This document shows, in pieces, positions 25,320-37,058 of a stretch of DNA of 64,000 bases (the first letter of the stretch is position 1; every line of letters starts with the position of its first letter). The DNA comes from Parapristionchus giblindavisi (lineage: Eukaryota; Nematoda; Chromadorea; Rhabditida; Diplogasteridae): positions 1,048,501-1,112,500 of the forward strand of contig CALSFV010000025.1 of the NCBI GenBank assembly GCA_943737045.1, read 5' to 3'. The position numbers and the translations under genes were made by a program. The notes below the pieces were generated by a model. That model worked only from the letters and a program-made list of their open reading frames with translations, was not told the DNA's origin and ran no database searches.

Positions 25320-28300
25320 AAGTAAACAAATCGTAGCTTTTCTAAATGAATTATATAGAACAAGCGGCTATAGAAAAAAATGCGAGACATTGAGCCATGA
25401 CAGGTAACCATTAGTGAAAGGACATAGAGCATATCGTAGACTTCAGTGGATGGCACTTTACGCGATGCGGTTAGCGTTGTGGTAGTGCACCATACGTGGA
25501 TATCCCTTTAAGGCCCGTTCTTACATCTTTCCCAATTCAACTGCTTGCATTGCGGCAATTCATTAACAGAAAGGAATAATTTCACTTTTAAAATTAACTT
25601 GTCAGCTGAGCATGGATTTATTTTGTATTCTAAAAAATCATTTGACCATCCCTAGTTTCCTCTGAATATCGTATCTTTTTAACCTCGCGTTGCTTTGATT
25701 TTAACAATTTACAAGCGTTTTTAACGGATATTTTCAGGTCACCTATACTGACCGTCAAAAGTGCTATACTTAAAATATACATAATGAATGAATAGTTACT
25801 ATCTCTAAACTAGAGAACACTAGAGACATTTATCAAGTGAGTGATATCACGCCTGTCACGAGAGAATCGAGCTGAGAATGGGAAAAAAGCAAAAATGGTA
25901 AAATGAGTTATTACCATTTTTGGATATCTCTAGGCATGCCCTACCAGCCCTCAAAGTCTCATTATGCAATTTTCATTTTGGGGCTCAATACACCGGTTCG
26001 GTAATGCGAAGTCCCAACTTTGAGCTCGAATTTCTCGCTTCTGGTGCGTTTTAGCGAAAAAGTGACACAAGAATGACCCCCGCTCATTTTTTGAGCTATA
26101 TCGATCTAAACAAACCAGATGTCATGAAAATGCCTCTGAACAGAGCTACACTTTGGAGCAAATAACTCAAAAATTTAGGAAAAGGGGGTGCTCTTCTTAA
26201 AAATACGTTAATGCGTTCGTATGGTTCATCCTCTTCGAAATTTCCTGATGATTTGAAGTCATTTTTGTCCAACCACAATCTCTCGATTCACACACTCTCT
26301 CGCCGGAGAGTGAAAGAAATACAGGGAAGAGAAAAGGAGAAAACGATATGTTTCATTCCGCACCGCGCGCTTGAGACCGTGCGGTGCAGAATTAAATGGA
26401 ATGGAATGAAAAAGAATGGGCGAGAGAGTGTGTAAAGCGAGAGATTGTGGGTGGCGAAAATTACTTCAAATCATCAGGAAATTTCGAAGAGGATGAACCA
26501 TACGAACGCATTAACGTATTTTTTTCGCAAACCCCTCATTTGAAAGAAAATGAAAAACTTAATAACATACTGGAAGAAGAGCACCCCCTTTTCCTAAATT
26601 TTTGAGTTATTTGCTCCAAAGTGTAGCTCTGTTCAGAGGCATTTTCATGACATCTGGTTTGTTTAGATCGATATAGCTCAAAAAAGGAGCGGGGGTCATT
26701 CAGGTGACACTTTTTCGCTAAAACGCACCAGAAGCGAGAAATTCGAGCTCAAAGTTGGGACTTCACATTACCGAACCGGTGCAGTGAGCCCCAAAATAAA
26801 AATTGTGTAATGAGACTTTGGGGGCTGGTAGGACATGCCTAGAGATGTCCAAAAATGGTCCTAACTCATTTTACCATTTTTGCTTTTTTCCCATTCTCAG
26901 CTCGATTCTCTCGTGACAGGCGTGATATTACAATTAAATTCGTACACATTCAAATTTCCAATAATTTTTGAATACAGATTTCTTGATAGATTGGTTTCAA
27001 CGGTTGTTAACTCGTAATTAAATTTTCAATAATTAACCCTATTTGTTGGATAATTATTCACTGACCTTCTTTCAGATTCCACGGACGACAAAGACGTACG
27101 AGAAGTGATATCGAAGAAGTTCGCCATCAAGTAACTGGAATAACAGAGATTCACTACCGGAAATAGGAAAAAATGGTTTTCACATTCAATCGATATTCAA
27201 CAGAATCTCCTATGAAAGTATACGTCACGAAATGGCTTCACGATAACGATATGGTTAGGAATCTCACATTGACTAATTGTTAGTCATACGACAATTTCAG
27301 AAGGACTCCCCTTCCCGACATGATCCGCAATTTCGGATGACCGTCCTCGGATGATAAAGTTATCCCTCAAGCTGATGGTTTGTTCCCTTTATAATTGCAG
27401 AATTTATTTCAAAAAAATACTATTTTCAGAAACAACTTTTACATGTATCAACGATCAACCCTGGCACGACCACCAGAACGGGTCAGCAATGAAGTGCTGC
27501 GGATTTCAATGCTGAAAATATCGCAGAGAATGGTCCAAATTCGGTCGAGAATAATATCTCACAGTCTTCAATCTATCCTACAATCTTAGAATCGCCTTCT
27601 TCGTCCATGTGTTCGAATTTTTATTATCATTGTGTTTTCATTCCTTGTTATACATCATGACTACTGTAGCTTCCCTATTCTTTATATATATTTCATGCTC
27701 CTCAGTTGGTTTTATTTTCTAGTCATTATGCATCTATCATATGTATTTTAACTATTATAAAACACTATGTTGACAAACATGTTACATTACATATGATAAA
27801 GTATTTATTGAAATTGTATTAAATTGCTACAGTACTACGAATATTTGATATATGATTAATAAACATAAAAATAATTCTTCTAATAAATTAGTCGACGAGT
27901 TAGATTCATATTCCATAAGAATAGAGTGTTCTGCATTTGTTTGGTGAGGCAAAACTAGGAATCATACAGGTTTTTAAATTATTCTGAACACTATTTTCAT
28001 TCCTTTTTTTATTACTTATTATTCATTTCAGATCGACAAACACGCGCACCAACACACTCAAGACTATGGTATCTTCAGATGTATATTTTTTTCCTCTTCA
28101 CATACTTGTAAATATACTTATAATATATAAATACATTGTGAAATATTAATGACTTGATTATAACACGATAACCAAAGATTTCGAAAGCATACATTACACA
28201 TTGCATTGACTACTCTTATGCATATAATTGTTATACGGTAGATACAGTAGTTTTCAGAAGTGTATATGAGAGCGTGTTTGAAGGAATTGACATTCTGACC

Positions 28301-28610
28301 TGGGGGGGGGGGGTGGACATACCAAAAAAATTATTTATTTGATGTGGAATATAATAGTACACTGCCATTGGACTTCATTGTCAGTCGTACCTAGATTGAT
28401 TTTGAGTTCGGTTAAAAATATAATTCGACTACCAAGCATCCGCAAGACTTGGGAGAGATACCAATCGATTTTTCGAAGCAAGTAACTTATACCTAGATCA
28501 TTTTTAATTGATTTATTCTTGCTCAATTTATTTTCATTTTTTTTCAATATTTTTAAATCTAAAACAAACATTTTCTTGATCAATTATTGATGGATTACTG
28601 ATGGAATTAT
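25320..28610 (+). repeat. Array unit, copy 7 (interrupted by a 1.1 kb foldback)
   Basis: 5' block (25350-25640), 'aggtcacctatactgaccgtc' (25735), foldback 25850-26935, then 'attccacggacgacaaagac' (27076), a middle exon with an in-frame stop (27301), a last exon (27430), the 'atgttgacaaacatgttaca' block (27768) and the 'gatcgacaaacacgcgcacc' block (28032). A G11 tract is near 28302. Confidence 0.8.
25850..26935. mobile_element. Foldback element 4 (about 1.1 kb)
   Basis: Arms of about 450 bp and 500 bp (25850-26300, 26422-26935) begin and end with 'tcacgcctgtcacgagagaa' and its complement, flanked by 'gtgatat' on each side. It lies just after the GTGAGTGATAT donor of copy 7. Copies 4 and 8 show the empty site 'gtgagtg(g/a)tattacaattg'. 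Confidence 0.9.
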
Positions 28611-28624
28611 TGAGTGCTTATTTA

Positions 28625-28881
28625 AAGATGGGGACCCACGAGATTTGGGCTGCGCTATACGCCACACGGGTTCGATTCCCGTTTGCAATTTTCTACATTT
28701 GTGCTTCAATTTCAAAAACTCGCGCCTTTCCCTGGGCAGATCAATGAACTTTAAGTCCGAATTACGGTATTCTGGGGCATCTAAAATTTTAGAGAAAATT
28801 GTTTTTGTATACAAGGAGATGTGATCAATAATTCTGTCTGACCAGTTTAGTCACGAAAAAACTCGTGGGTCCCCTTCTTTA
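28625..28881 (+). mobile_element. tRNA-derived repeat with inverted ends (copy 3, internally deleted)
   Basis: Ends 'ttaaagatggggacccacgaga' and 'actcgtgggtccccttctttaa' are long inverted repeats. The interior keeps the B box 'gggttcgattccc' but has lost the A-box half. Confidence 0.8.
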
Positions 28882-29740
28882 AAGGCGGTGTCGAACGAAT
28901 ATTTTCGTGAATAAACTGTGAAGACAGGGTGGTAGCAAAAGTCATATAAGTAACCGCATACTAATTCTATTTACTAAAGTATTTTTTTAAATTCTCTATG
29001 ATCGTGCATGGAATAGATACTTTGCAATAGAATTATGCAATGCATTCCGTTTTTTTCTCGAATTTATTATACTTTAATTTTGTTCCTTTAGTTGGGTCCC
29101 CCGTATAGACCGCTCACAGGAGGGAGATCACGTCAGAATGATCTCCCCTCATTATCCTTGCATCGTCATTCCCCATGACCCATTCCCCTATATAATAATA
29201 ATAATCTTTATCACATCTGCACATTGGTGCGGTGGGTCATGACAGGGGGTCCTTCATAGATCAATGACGTTCAATTCTTTCTTCTATTCATCGGGTCATC
29301 GTGTATCTTGATGGTATTTCAACATCTGTGCTCGAAGTAGAATCCAGAAAAGAATACATTAGAAATTGAAGTTAACAACCCACGTAGCGGTAGAAGCTCC
29401 GTCCGAAGTGGCTGCATGAAGAAGGAAATACACCTCCCGGCTTTCCAAACACCTTCTGGGAAGGGATTCTACTGGATTCCTTATCTGTTGATGGAATAGA
29501 CGAGGGCAGGGATAGACGACAATGGTAAAATGGAGAACAATGTCTGGCCGACCGCACGCTAGACAGAAAAAGCAGAAGAATGTCCCCTATATAAACCCCT
29601 CCGATAATGATAAAGTTAGTCTCGAGTGATCTTGTCTTCTAATCTTCCTTGTTGTATCTTCAACTCCTTTTTTTCTTACTACAAAAAAACATACAACAAA
29701 CATCTTTAAAATTTAATATTTATTCGTTGATAAAAGTAAA
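28882..29740. other. Unassigned interval
   Basis: Includes a small inverted repeat (gggagatca ... tgatctccc, 29122-29147) and no exon chain. The 29372-29557 open frame has no coding signature. Confidence 0.45.
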
Positions 29741-31620
29741 CAAATCGTAGCTTTTCTAAATGAATTATATAGAACAAGCGGCTATAGAAAAAAGCGAGAC
29801 ATTGAGCCATGACAGGTAACCATTAGTGAAAGGACATAGACCATATCGTAGACTTCAGTGGAAAGCACTTTACGCGATGCGGTTAGCGTTGCGGTAGTGC
29901 ACCATACGTGGATATCCCTTTAAGGCCCGTTCTTACATCTTTCCCAATTCAACTGTTTGCATTGCGGCAATTCATTAACAGAAAGGAATAATTTCACTTT
30001 TAAAATTAACTTGAAAACTGACCATGGATTGATTTTTGTATCCTAATAAATCATTTGGCCATCCCTACTTTCCTCTAAATATCGTATCTATTTATCCTCG
30101 CGCTACTTTGAATTTAACAATTTACAAGCATTTTAAGGGATATTTTCAGGTCACCCATACTGACCATAAACAATGTTATACTTAAAATACGCATGGTGAA
30201 TGAACATTTTCTCTCTCTAAACTACAGAACACTAGAGACATTTTCCAAGTGAGTGATATTACAATTGAATTAGGATACATTCTATTTTTAAGAAAGTTTA
30301 AATTCCAATTGTTTTTGAATATAGATGGATTGGTTTTGAACTGGTGATTGCATTTTCAATTAAGAACCCTTTTGTAGGACAATGACTTCCTGATATCTAT
30401 CTACCTCCTTTCAGATTCCACGGACGACAAAGACGTAAGAGAAGTGATAACGAAGAAGTTCGCCATCAAGTAACTGGAATAACAGAGATTCACTACCGGA
30501 AATAGGAAAACAATGGTCTTCACATTCACTCGATATGCTGCATCTCATATTAAAATAATCTTCGCGAAATAACTTCACTATCACGAACTGATTTCGGAAT
30601 CTCACACTGACTTATGGTCAAACGACAATTTCGGAAGGACTCCCCTCCCCGACATGATACGCCATTTCGGATTTCCGTCCTCGGATGATAAAGTTCTATC
30701 TCAAGCTGATGGTTTGTTCCCTTTATAATGGCAGAATTTTTAAAAAATAATACAATTTTCAGAAAATACCTTTTACATGTATCAACGATCAACCCTTGCA
30801 CGACCACCAGAACGGGCCAGAAGTGAAGGATTTCAATGATGCAGGGATCGCAGAAGAAAGATCCAAATTCGCGTAGATCGAGAATACTTTCTTACGGTCA
30901 CTCGCCTTCGCCATCTATGTGTTCGAATTTTTATTATCATTCTGTTTTCATTCCTTGTTATAGATCATGACTGCTGTAGCTTCCCTATTCTTTAGATTTA
31001 TTTCCTGCTCCTCAATTGGTTTTATTTTCTATTCATCATGCATCTGTCATATGTGTTTAGCGATTATAGAACACTATGTTGACAAACATATTATATATGA
31101 TAAATTATTTATTGAAATTAAATTAGATTGCTACAGTACTCCGAATATTACATATAATACATGCATTAATAAAAATAAAAGAAGTCATATAATAGTTGAC
31201 GAAAGAGATTCATATTCCATAAGAATTGTTGATTGTTCCGCATTTTTGGTGAAACTACCAATAATGCATAGCTTCATAGTAGTCACCGTTCTTTTTGATG
31301 AATGACACGGTAACATTCATCATAATTTGATATGTATAATTATAAAAATTGATTACTAATTTATTTAATATAATTCGAATGTCTCCAATCTGACTAGCAC
31401 CATATATGGTAAAGTATTTATTGAAATTAAATTGAATGGTACAGTACTTCGAATAGTACATATAATATACGCATTGATACACATAAACACCTATCATCTT
31501 ATAAATTAGTTGAGGAAAGTGATTCATATTCCATAGGAATTGTTGATTGTTCCGCATTTTTTGTTGATGCGAAACTACCAATAAAGCATTGCTGCATAGT
31601 AGTGACCGTTCTTTTTTTTT
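29740..31620 (+). repeat. Array unit, copy 8 (last, with duplicated tail)
   Basis: 5' block (29760-30060), 'aggtcacccatactgacc' (30148) with GTGAGTGATATT donor, 'attccacggacgacaaagac' exon (30415-30469) with GTAACT donor, middle exon with an in-frame stop (30631), last exon (30770), then the 'cactatgttgacaaaca' tail. The tail segment (31085-31290) is repeated at 31405-31610. Confidence 0.8.
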
Positions 31621-31753
31621 CAAAACAAAGGAATCTAGAGAGCGTGGTCAGAGCGGAGGGTTAAAATTATCGTGAGATATTTCATCAAACATTTCATTTT
31701 ATCTACTCGTACTCACAAGGCGCAGTCGCCCCCCCCCCCCTCCACAACCACTA
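31621..31753. other. Junction between the array and the gene-bearing half
   Basis: Holds a MITE remnant ('gagagcgtggtcagagcgga', 31636-31660) and a C12 tract (31729-31740) just upstream of the first gene. Confidence 0.5.
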
Positions 31754-33347
31754 ATGCATCTACGCCATCGATGCCAGTGAGTTTGGACTTACGACAATTA
31801 GCGGATAGTCTTTCGGACTAAAAAAATTCTTTCAGAGGCCCTGCATGCACATGCAAAAACGAGCCAGACACGGAACTTGAGACGGAATCCACGAACAAGA
31901 AGAATACGGTTCGGGTAGTTCGCAAGCAGATCAAGAAGAAAAGTATTGCTGTGGTGAAAGCTACTCCTCCCACGAAGCCAGCCAGAAAGTCACAGGCAAA
32001 AAAGGCTCCTGGAAGAAGTCGAAAGGGTCCTGCGAAAAAGGCGAAGAAAGTGCCCACTGCTACTGCGAAAACTGATCCCGTTGATGTCGAAAGTCCTACT
32101 ATCGACAATACGGTTGAGAAACCGCATTCTAGCATCAAGGATACGGTAACTTCAGAGAACAATATTTATTTTTTAAATACTATTTTAAGAATGACGAGTC
32201 ATTTGAGGAAGTTGTTCCCGCTACACCGACTAATTCGAATCACGACGTGGTAAATTTTGTAGAATTTTATTACTCGTTGCTTTAACTGAATAATAAAAAA
32301 ATATAATTTGTTGTCATTGTTCTGAAAAACTATGTTAATGTATAGATACGATCAGGTTTTGAAATTTTTTTTAAACCTACTTTAAACGGGGTCTAGATTA
32401 GCATAATGAACTCCAGTCTAGATTGGATATTTTAAAGATTTTTTTTTTTTAAATTTAGACATTCGTCCCTCCTCGTAAACCGAAAGGGCGAGTGAAACTT
32501 GTGGATTCAAACTATATCTACACTCCAATGGTCAGTTCGCACACACCGTATATTGTTACGGTAAACACACCATAATCATGCGCGAGGTTACGGTAGACAC
32601 ACCATAATCATGCGAGGTTACGGTAGGCACACCATACTCATGCGAGGTTACGGTAGGCACACCATAATCACGCGCGAGGTTACGGTAGGCACACCATAAT
32701 TCGAATCGCTTTGCAGAGACGTGTGATTAACGGAAAGAATGGGAATGGCTCAGACTCCGACGATGCCACGCCCACTCCAAACTATAAATTCGCTGCGCCC
32801 CATCCAGCTGGCTACTATAACAAGCCGAATAAGACTGAGGAAGAAATGGAGCGAGAGGTACGGTAGTCTTACGGTAATCTGACGTACAATAGTCTTACGG
32901 TAGTCTAAGATACGGTAGTCTTACGGTAGTCTTAGATACGGTAGTCTTACGGTAATCTTAGCTACGGTAGTCTTACGGTAGTCTTAGGTACATTAGTCTT
33001 ACGGTAGTCTTAGATACGGTAGTCTTAGATACGGTAGTCTTACGTTAGTCTTAGGTACGGTAGTCTTACGGTAGTCTTAGTTACGGTAGTCATAGGTACG
33101 GTAGTCTTATGTACGGTAGTCTGATGTACAGTAGTCTTACGGTTTTCTTAGATACGGAAGTCTTACGGTAGTCTTAAGTACGGTAGTCTTCCCGCTGGAA
33201 TCAGTACCATTTAAATTATTCAGTTGGAGCAAGAAATCGCAGACTTCGAGCGTTTACGCGAGATTGACGAGATGGACTGGAGGTATCGATTTATTTTTAC
33301 TTATTTTTATGATTATCGATTGATTTTACAGTGTAATATTGCGTTGA
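31754..33347 (+). CDS. Lysine-rich basic, probably nuclear protein (7 exons, 226 aa)
   Basis: I join seven exons: 31754-31776, 31836-32145, 32190-32249, 32459-32530, 32717-32857, 33224-33282 and 33332-33347. All junction phases agree and the total is 681 nt including a TGA stop. Residues about 54-80 form a K/A/P/R-rich basic stretch (KPARKSQAKKAP...) like linker-histone tails or a bipartite nuclear signal. The following part is acidic/serine-threonine rich, and the C-terminus is charged and probably helical (TEEEMERE, then EQEIADFERLREIDEMDW). I do not recognise a named domain; chromatin association is inferred from composition only. The acceptor of exon 3 ends in AAG, not CAG. The start is the first ATG whose 23-nt exon gives the right phase with a GTGAGT donor. 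An AATAAA lies at 33432-33437. Introns 4 and 5 hold minisatellites. The small first and last exons are the least certain parts. Confidence 0.6.
32540..32706 (+). repeat. Intronic minisatellite, about 31-bp units (cacaccataatca-tgcgaggttacggtag)
   Basis: About four or five imperfect tandem units of the form 'acaccataatcatgcg-(cg)aggttacggtag(g/a)c' fill most of the intron between exons 4 and 5 of the 31.75 kb gene. Each unit carries the TACGGTAG word that recurs across the window. Confidence 0.85.
32856..33190 (+). repeat. Intronic minisatellite of TACGGTAGTCTTA units
   Basis: Some 20 imperfect units of 'tacggtagtctta(g)' in 12-13 bp and 25-bp higher-order spacing fill the intron between exons 5 and 6 of the 31.75 kb gene. 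The array begins exactly at the 5' splice site (GAG|GTACGGTAG), so the donor itself is part of the first unit. Confidence 0.9.
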
Positions 33348-34041
33348 ACGTGCATTCATCGATCAAATACTCGGGCATTTACCGTACTCGACAATGATAA
33401 AATGTCCTGGTGAAAATTGTACAGTTTGCGCAATAAAAAGACATTTTATGATACAGAAAAGAACAAATTATAAGAGAAATATATACGATCTGCCCAACAG
33501 AAAAATCCGTAATCAATGAGCAATCATTGAAAAAACGCGAGTTTCTAAACAAGTACCCAAGAAAACCGAAAATCGAAAATCGAAAAAAAGGATAAGCAAT
33601 ATTTAAGAAATTAGCATGACCATTCATCAATCGATAGGCTCAGTGGTAAAAAATACGGAGTAGATAGCGTTGGGTTCGAAACCTATTGCCGAACTTTCTA
33701 ATTTTCAAAATTTCGCACTTTTCCCATTAATAATTATGATGATTCATTCATGTTTATAGCGGTCCAGCTGAACTAACATAATACAATTTATGTATGGTAT
33801 GCAGAATAAATTACCTAGGTTCACAATTAGTTCACAAAAGTATTAACAGTTGAATCTATACTGCTAACCTATATAACTCCAGTCCAAATCATCCTCGAAA
33901 CCAGAAATTAATGTCATTAGAATTTTCAGCAAATTGAATAACTTTTTATTCATTTTTTTAAAATAATTTAATTTTCACAAATTGAAAGACTTTATGCATT
34001 ACACAAGCTCGAATGGGAACAATGGAAAGATATTACGTAAA
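33348..34041. other. Intergenic interval between convergent genes
   Basis: This holds the 3' flank of the lysine-rich gene (AATAAA at 33432), the tRNA-like fragment near 33.65 kb, and an ATCATT-type simple repeat near 34050-34095 that also encodes the Asp/Asn/His-rich C-terminus of the minus-strand gene. I see no further gene. Confidence 0.6.
33626..33700 (+). repeat. tRNA-like fragment (pol III A and B boxes)
   Basis: The segment contains 'taggctcagtggta' (A-box like) and 'gggttcgaaacc' (B-box like) at tRNA spacing. Paired acceptor-stem ends are not evident, so this is more likely a tRNA-derived repeat or tRNA relic than a functional tRNA. Confidence 0.35.
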
Positions 34042-36305
34042 TTACTCCTTATCATGATCATGATCATTATCATTATCATTATCATCATTATCATCCTCAC
34101 TATCTGGTTCGTCTTTGATGCCTAATCCAGACAGGATTGGGCCAATGATGGGAATTTTAGACAAATCTGGCTGGCCAATGGCGTTGTCTGGCGGGAAAAT
34201 TGGGCCAGGTTTTGGCCGCTGGCCCGCCGAATGACCTCCCGTTGGCGAGCATATACCACACGATCGACGACAATAGGATCTCCTAAATTGGGGCTATGTA
34301 AAAGATCAAAGATCAAAGATCAACTCACTTGACATCCTGTGAATAGTGTGTGTTCCTGCAGAAACCCTTGCTCGCCCAAATACTGCATCTACAAAGATCA
34401 AAGATCAAAGAGCAAAGATCAAAGATCAAAAATCACTTACGATAGTGAGGAGTCTTCACAGGCGTTGCATTTATGACAAGTAGCCGCGCACGCTCGAGCC
34501 ATAAGGCCAGAGTACGCTTTATCGTTGCATAAGTGACGTTTGGTAGCACACTGAAAGGGATCAGAGATCAAAGATCAAAGATCAAAGATCAAAGACTGAA
34601 ACCGTACGTCTTTGGCGTAGTCTCTGCAGACGGCTGCTCCGGTGCTTCCACCGGTCTCGGGACATCGATTGCATGTTGAGGCGCACTGCTGAGACATCAT
34701 ATCGTAGAAGTCAACCGAGTTACAGTAGTTCTGTTAAAGGTAAAAGGTAAAGGTATATATTGTTATTGAAGGCGCACAAAGTCCTGGACGAGATCACTGC
34801 TAGTTTCGTTAATTACTTTAAATCCTTCCCGAATTTCAAACATTTTTCGGAGATTTTAAATATTTCGTATAAATCATATTCATTTTTTCCCTTAATTTCT
34901 GGTCAATCTAATTACTTCTCTTCTCAAGCATGACTCGAATCAATTTTCGAAGCTGATTATGAATCCGTTTTTGAAAGTTGAGGAATGTTGTATACAATTA
35001 TTGACTAACCCTAACTGTCCTACAGGTCAGAGCACTGGCAGCGTCCTCGCACAAATCACCGTTCTTCTCGTTACACTTTCCACATGTGAATGGACACTTC
35101 TCCTGAATAAAGATCAAAGATCAAAGATCAAAGATCAACTTTCGATTGTTTTGACAACTGATGTAAACTCTGTTCTTGCTATTACCAGGACAAACTCCAT
35201 GGATCAAACAAATTTTCATCAAAATTATTTCGCTTTTCAAAATTTTTAATACCCTTGAAATTCTATCAAAGATCAAAGATCAATTTTATGGGACAAAAAA
35301 TGTGCGAACCTTCATGAAGTTCGCAAAGTTGGGGTCTTCACATTGATGAACCAACGACGAACAATTGACGATGCTCGTGTCGAACGGATTCTGACACGAG
35401 AATCGATCGCACGTACCGCACGTTACCATGCATTCCTGAGAATAAAAAATGTAAAGATACAGCCCGTTATTCAAGGCACACGAAGTCCTGCCGGTGATCC
35501 TGCTTTGCTACCTACTTCGGAAATAGTATTGATTTCAATTTCGTCTCGGGAATAGATACTTTGAGATCTTTCTCCCTTAACTATTTGTTCTAGATTATGG
35601 TCAGATACAAATCATCAGTCCCATCAAAATCGCTTTGCAATATTTTTAAGTCGGTCAATCGATTTAAAGGCACACCCCGATCTTATTGGAAGCTCTGCCG
35701 CAATGACAATTTTCTCTCGCTTTTTCTACGAGAGTGCACTTCAAGAGCGGATATTAAAATGAGCTCGGGGTGTGCCTTTAAAAAATAACTTCACCAGCAT
35801 CTCTTTCCGATTCTCGACCAGGAAGCACTTGTCTCTGATGTCGAAAGCCCGCAGACATCTGAAAAATATTGAAAAATTCAATTTGCTAAACTATTATTTA
35901 GATTATTGTTTTTTTCATTTCTTGTTTGTCACTATTTATGGTAAATAAATTGTTATAGATAGTCTGATAATGATAAAAGAATAGAGAAACTTGATCGATG
36001 TTTCTGCACATTTGTCCATGCAAGGACTACACTATTCCAAGAGACTTTGCAAGATTTCAAAGAGTTAAAATTTCAAATCTAAACAGTTGAATACCCATAT
36101 TGTACAAGATTTATCGATTGCCAATGATCGGCCGTCCACATACAGTTCAAAGATCAAAGTACAAAGCTCAAAGTTCAAAAATCAGAGCGCACCGACCCCA
36201 CCCCGCCCTTCTCATGTATGTTTCAGGGTGTTTCACATTAGCAGGAGGGTTTATAGGTAAGATAAGGGCGGAAAGGGAGAGTAATACAGACGTCCCGGTA
36301 GACAT
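34042..36305 (-). CDS. Secreted multi-ShK-domain protein (8 exons, about 307 aa)
   Basis: Minus-strand exons 36305-36193, 35858-35795, 35435-35310, 35102-35016, 34730-34608, 34550-34441, 34388-34329 and 34282-34042 join with consistent phases (924 nt). The product has a run of five ShKT (SXC) cysteine modules, each ending in the typical C-x2-[TS]-C-x2-C signature: CMVTCGTC, CPFTCGKC, CASTCNRC, CAATCHKC, CRRSCGIC. Modules 2-5 show six cysteines each. A Pro/Gly-rich linker and a D/N/H-rich acidic tail follow. ShKT modules are common in secreted nematode proteins as protein-interaction or channel-blocking folds and in enzymes; no catalytic domain is seen here. Exon 1 supplies a hydrophobic start (SVLLSLSALILP), but the first module then lacks its first cysteine, so the real first exon may be elsewhere. 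Exons 2-8 are firm. Exon 4 ends at a GTTAGG donor and exon 8 starts at an AATTTAG acceptor, both weak. Confidence 0.8.
34306..35283 (-). repeat. GATCAAA / TTTGATC heptad tracts in introns of the ShK gene
   Basis: Short tandem heptads occur at 34306-34325, 34379-34433, 34559-34597, 35109-35136 and 35265-35283. On the coding (minus) strand they read TTTGATC and several run directly into the 3' splice site (for example ...GATCTTTGTAG before exon 7 and ...GATCTTTATTCAG before exon 4), acting as the pyrimidine-rich tract. Confidence 0.85.
34741..34803 (+). repeat. Dispersed repeat 'GTTATTCAAGGCACACGAAGTCC' (copy 1)
   Basis: A weakly conserved copy ('ttattgaaggcgcacaaagtcctggacgagatcactgctag', spanning about 34761-34802) in intron 4 of the ShK gene. 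It shares its core with copies at 35449-35512, 61218-61265 (inverted), 61552-61605 and 63318-63384. Confidence 0.6.
35449..35512 (+). repeat. Dispersed repeat 'GTTATTCAAGGCACACGAAGTCC' (copy 2)
   Basis: The segment 'gtaaagatacagcccgttattcaaggcacacgaagtcctg...' matches the copy at 63.3 kb and, inverted, that at 61.2 kb. It lies in intron 2 of the ShK gene. Confidence 0.65.
35664..35781. mobile_element. TTAA-flanked MITE (AGGCACACCCCGA terminal repeats)
   Basis: It is bounded by TTAA on both sides. The left end reads AGGCACACCCCGA and the right end is its complement TCGGGGTGTGCCT. Interior carries 'ctctcg...cgagag' palindromic words shared by the other family members. It sits in intron 2 of the ShK gene. 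Confidence 0.8.
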
Positions 36306-37058
36306 CCTAAACTGGTAATTGGCTAGAGGCAGAGAGAGACTGAGAGGGAGAGGGAGAGAGGTAGAGGAAGAGATGGGGAGATAGGGAAGATGAGAGAATT
36401 CACAGTGGCACCAATTCAAATCGGTTGAGATCGATCTTGTAACCGGTATTAGATTAGTGAGAGCAAAGTGAAGAGGTACTCAACTATTATTACCCATTTC
36501 GATGTGATTGTGGATAAATATGAGAGAGTCCTTATTGTTAGATGAGGCCACTCGAGAGCGAGATTGACTTCGAGTCAAAACACACTGAGAAACACCGCCG
36601 GCTGTTATGCACAGAGCAAGTATTCCACATAATTCATTTGTACTCGAACATTTTGTACATGATGAAGAACCTTGTATGATAAACAAGAACTGTGGTGTGG
36701 TATATTTAGCACTTTATAAATTCTATTCTTAAGCAGTACTTTCGTTTTACACACTTTTTTTCTCTATGTGAAGGCGGATCATATGGAATTCTTTGGCTAG
36801 TATCATCTGCTTTTCGAGCCGCTGCTCACAACGAGGACTCCCATGATGATTGATGAAGGTGTTTCGCTTGTTTGGCCATCGCAAAATGGACAAGCATTGA
36901 TATGTTTACTGGCGCAATCAGTGTTTACTGCTGGACTGCCATTAGATTGTAACTAATGACTACATTATTATTAGGAAAGAGACAGGATACAACAGGAGAG
37001 GAACCATGATCTCCTTACAAAGTAGAAGCTACTACGCTGACAAGCATTAATGGCGTCT
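36306..37058. other. Intergenic or upstream region of the ShK gene
   Basis: No convincing gene. The minus strand holds an open frame at 36480-36686 with several cysteines (SSSCTKCSS, ELCGILALC); it could contain an upstream exon of the ShK gene but no phase-matched junction was found. A purine-rich tract (gagagagg) is at about 36330-36385. Confidence 0.4.

Noticed and set aside
31818..32162. 114-codon minus-strand hydrophobic frame
   Set aside because: Antisense shadow of the lysine-rich exon 2 (Lys codons read as Phe).
32540..33190. CRISPR-like array (regular repeats)
   Set aside because: Repeat units are imperfect, lack unique spacers of constant length and lie in introns of a eukaryotic gene.
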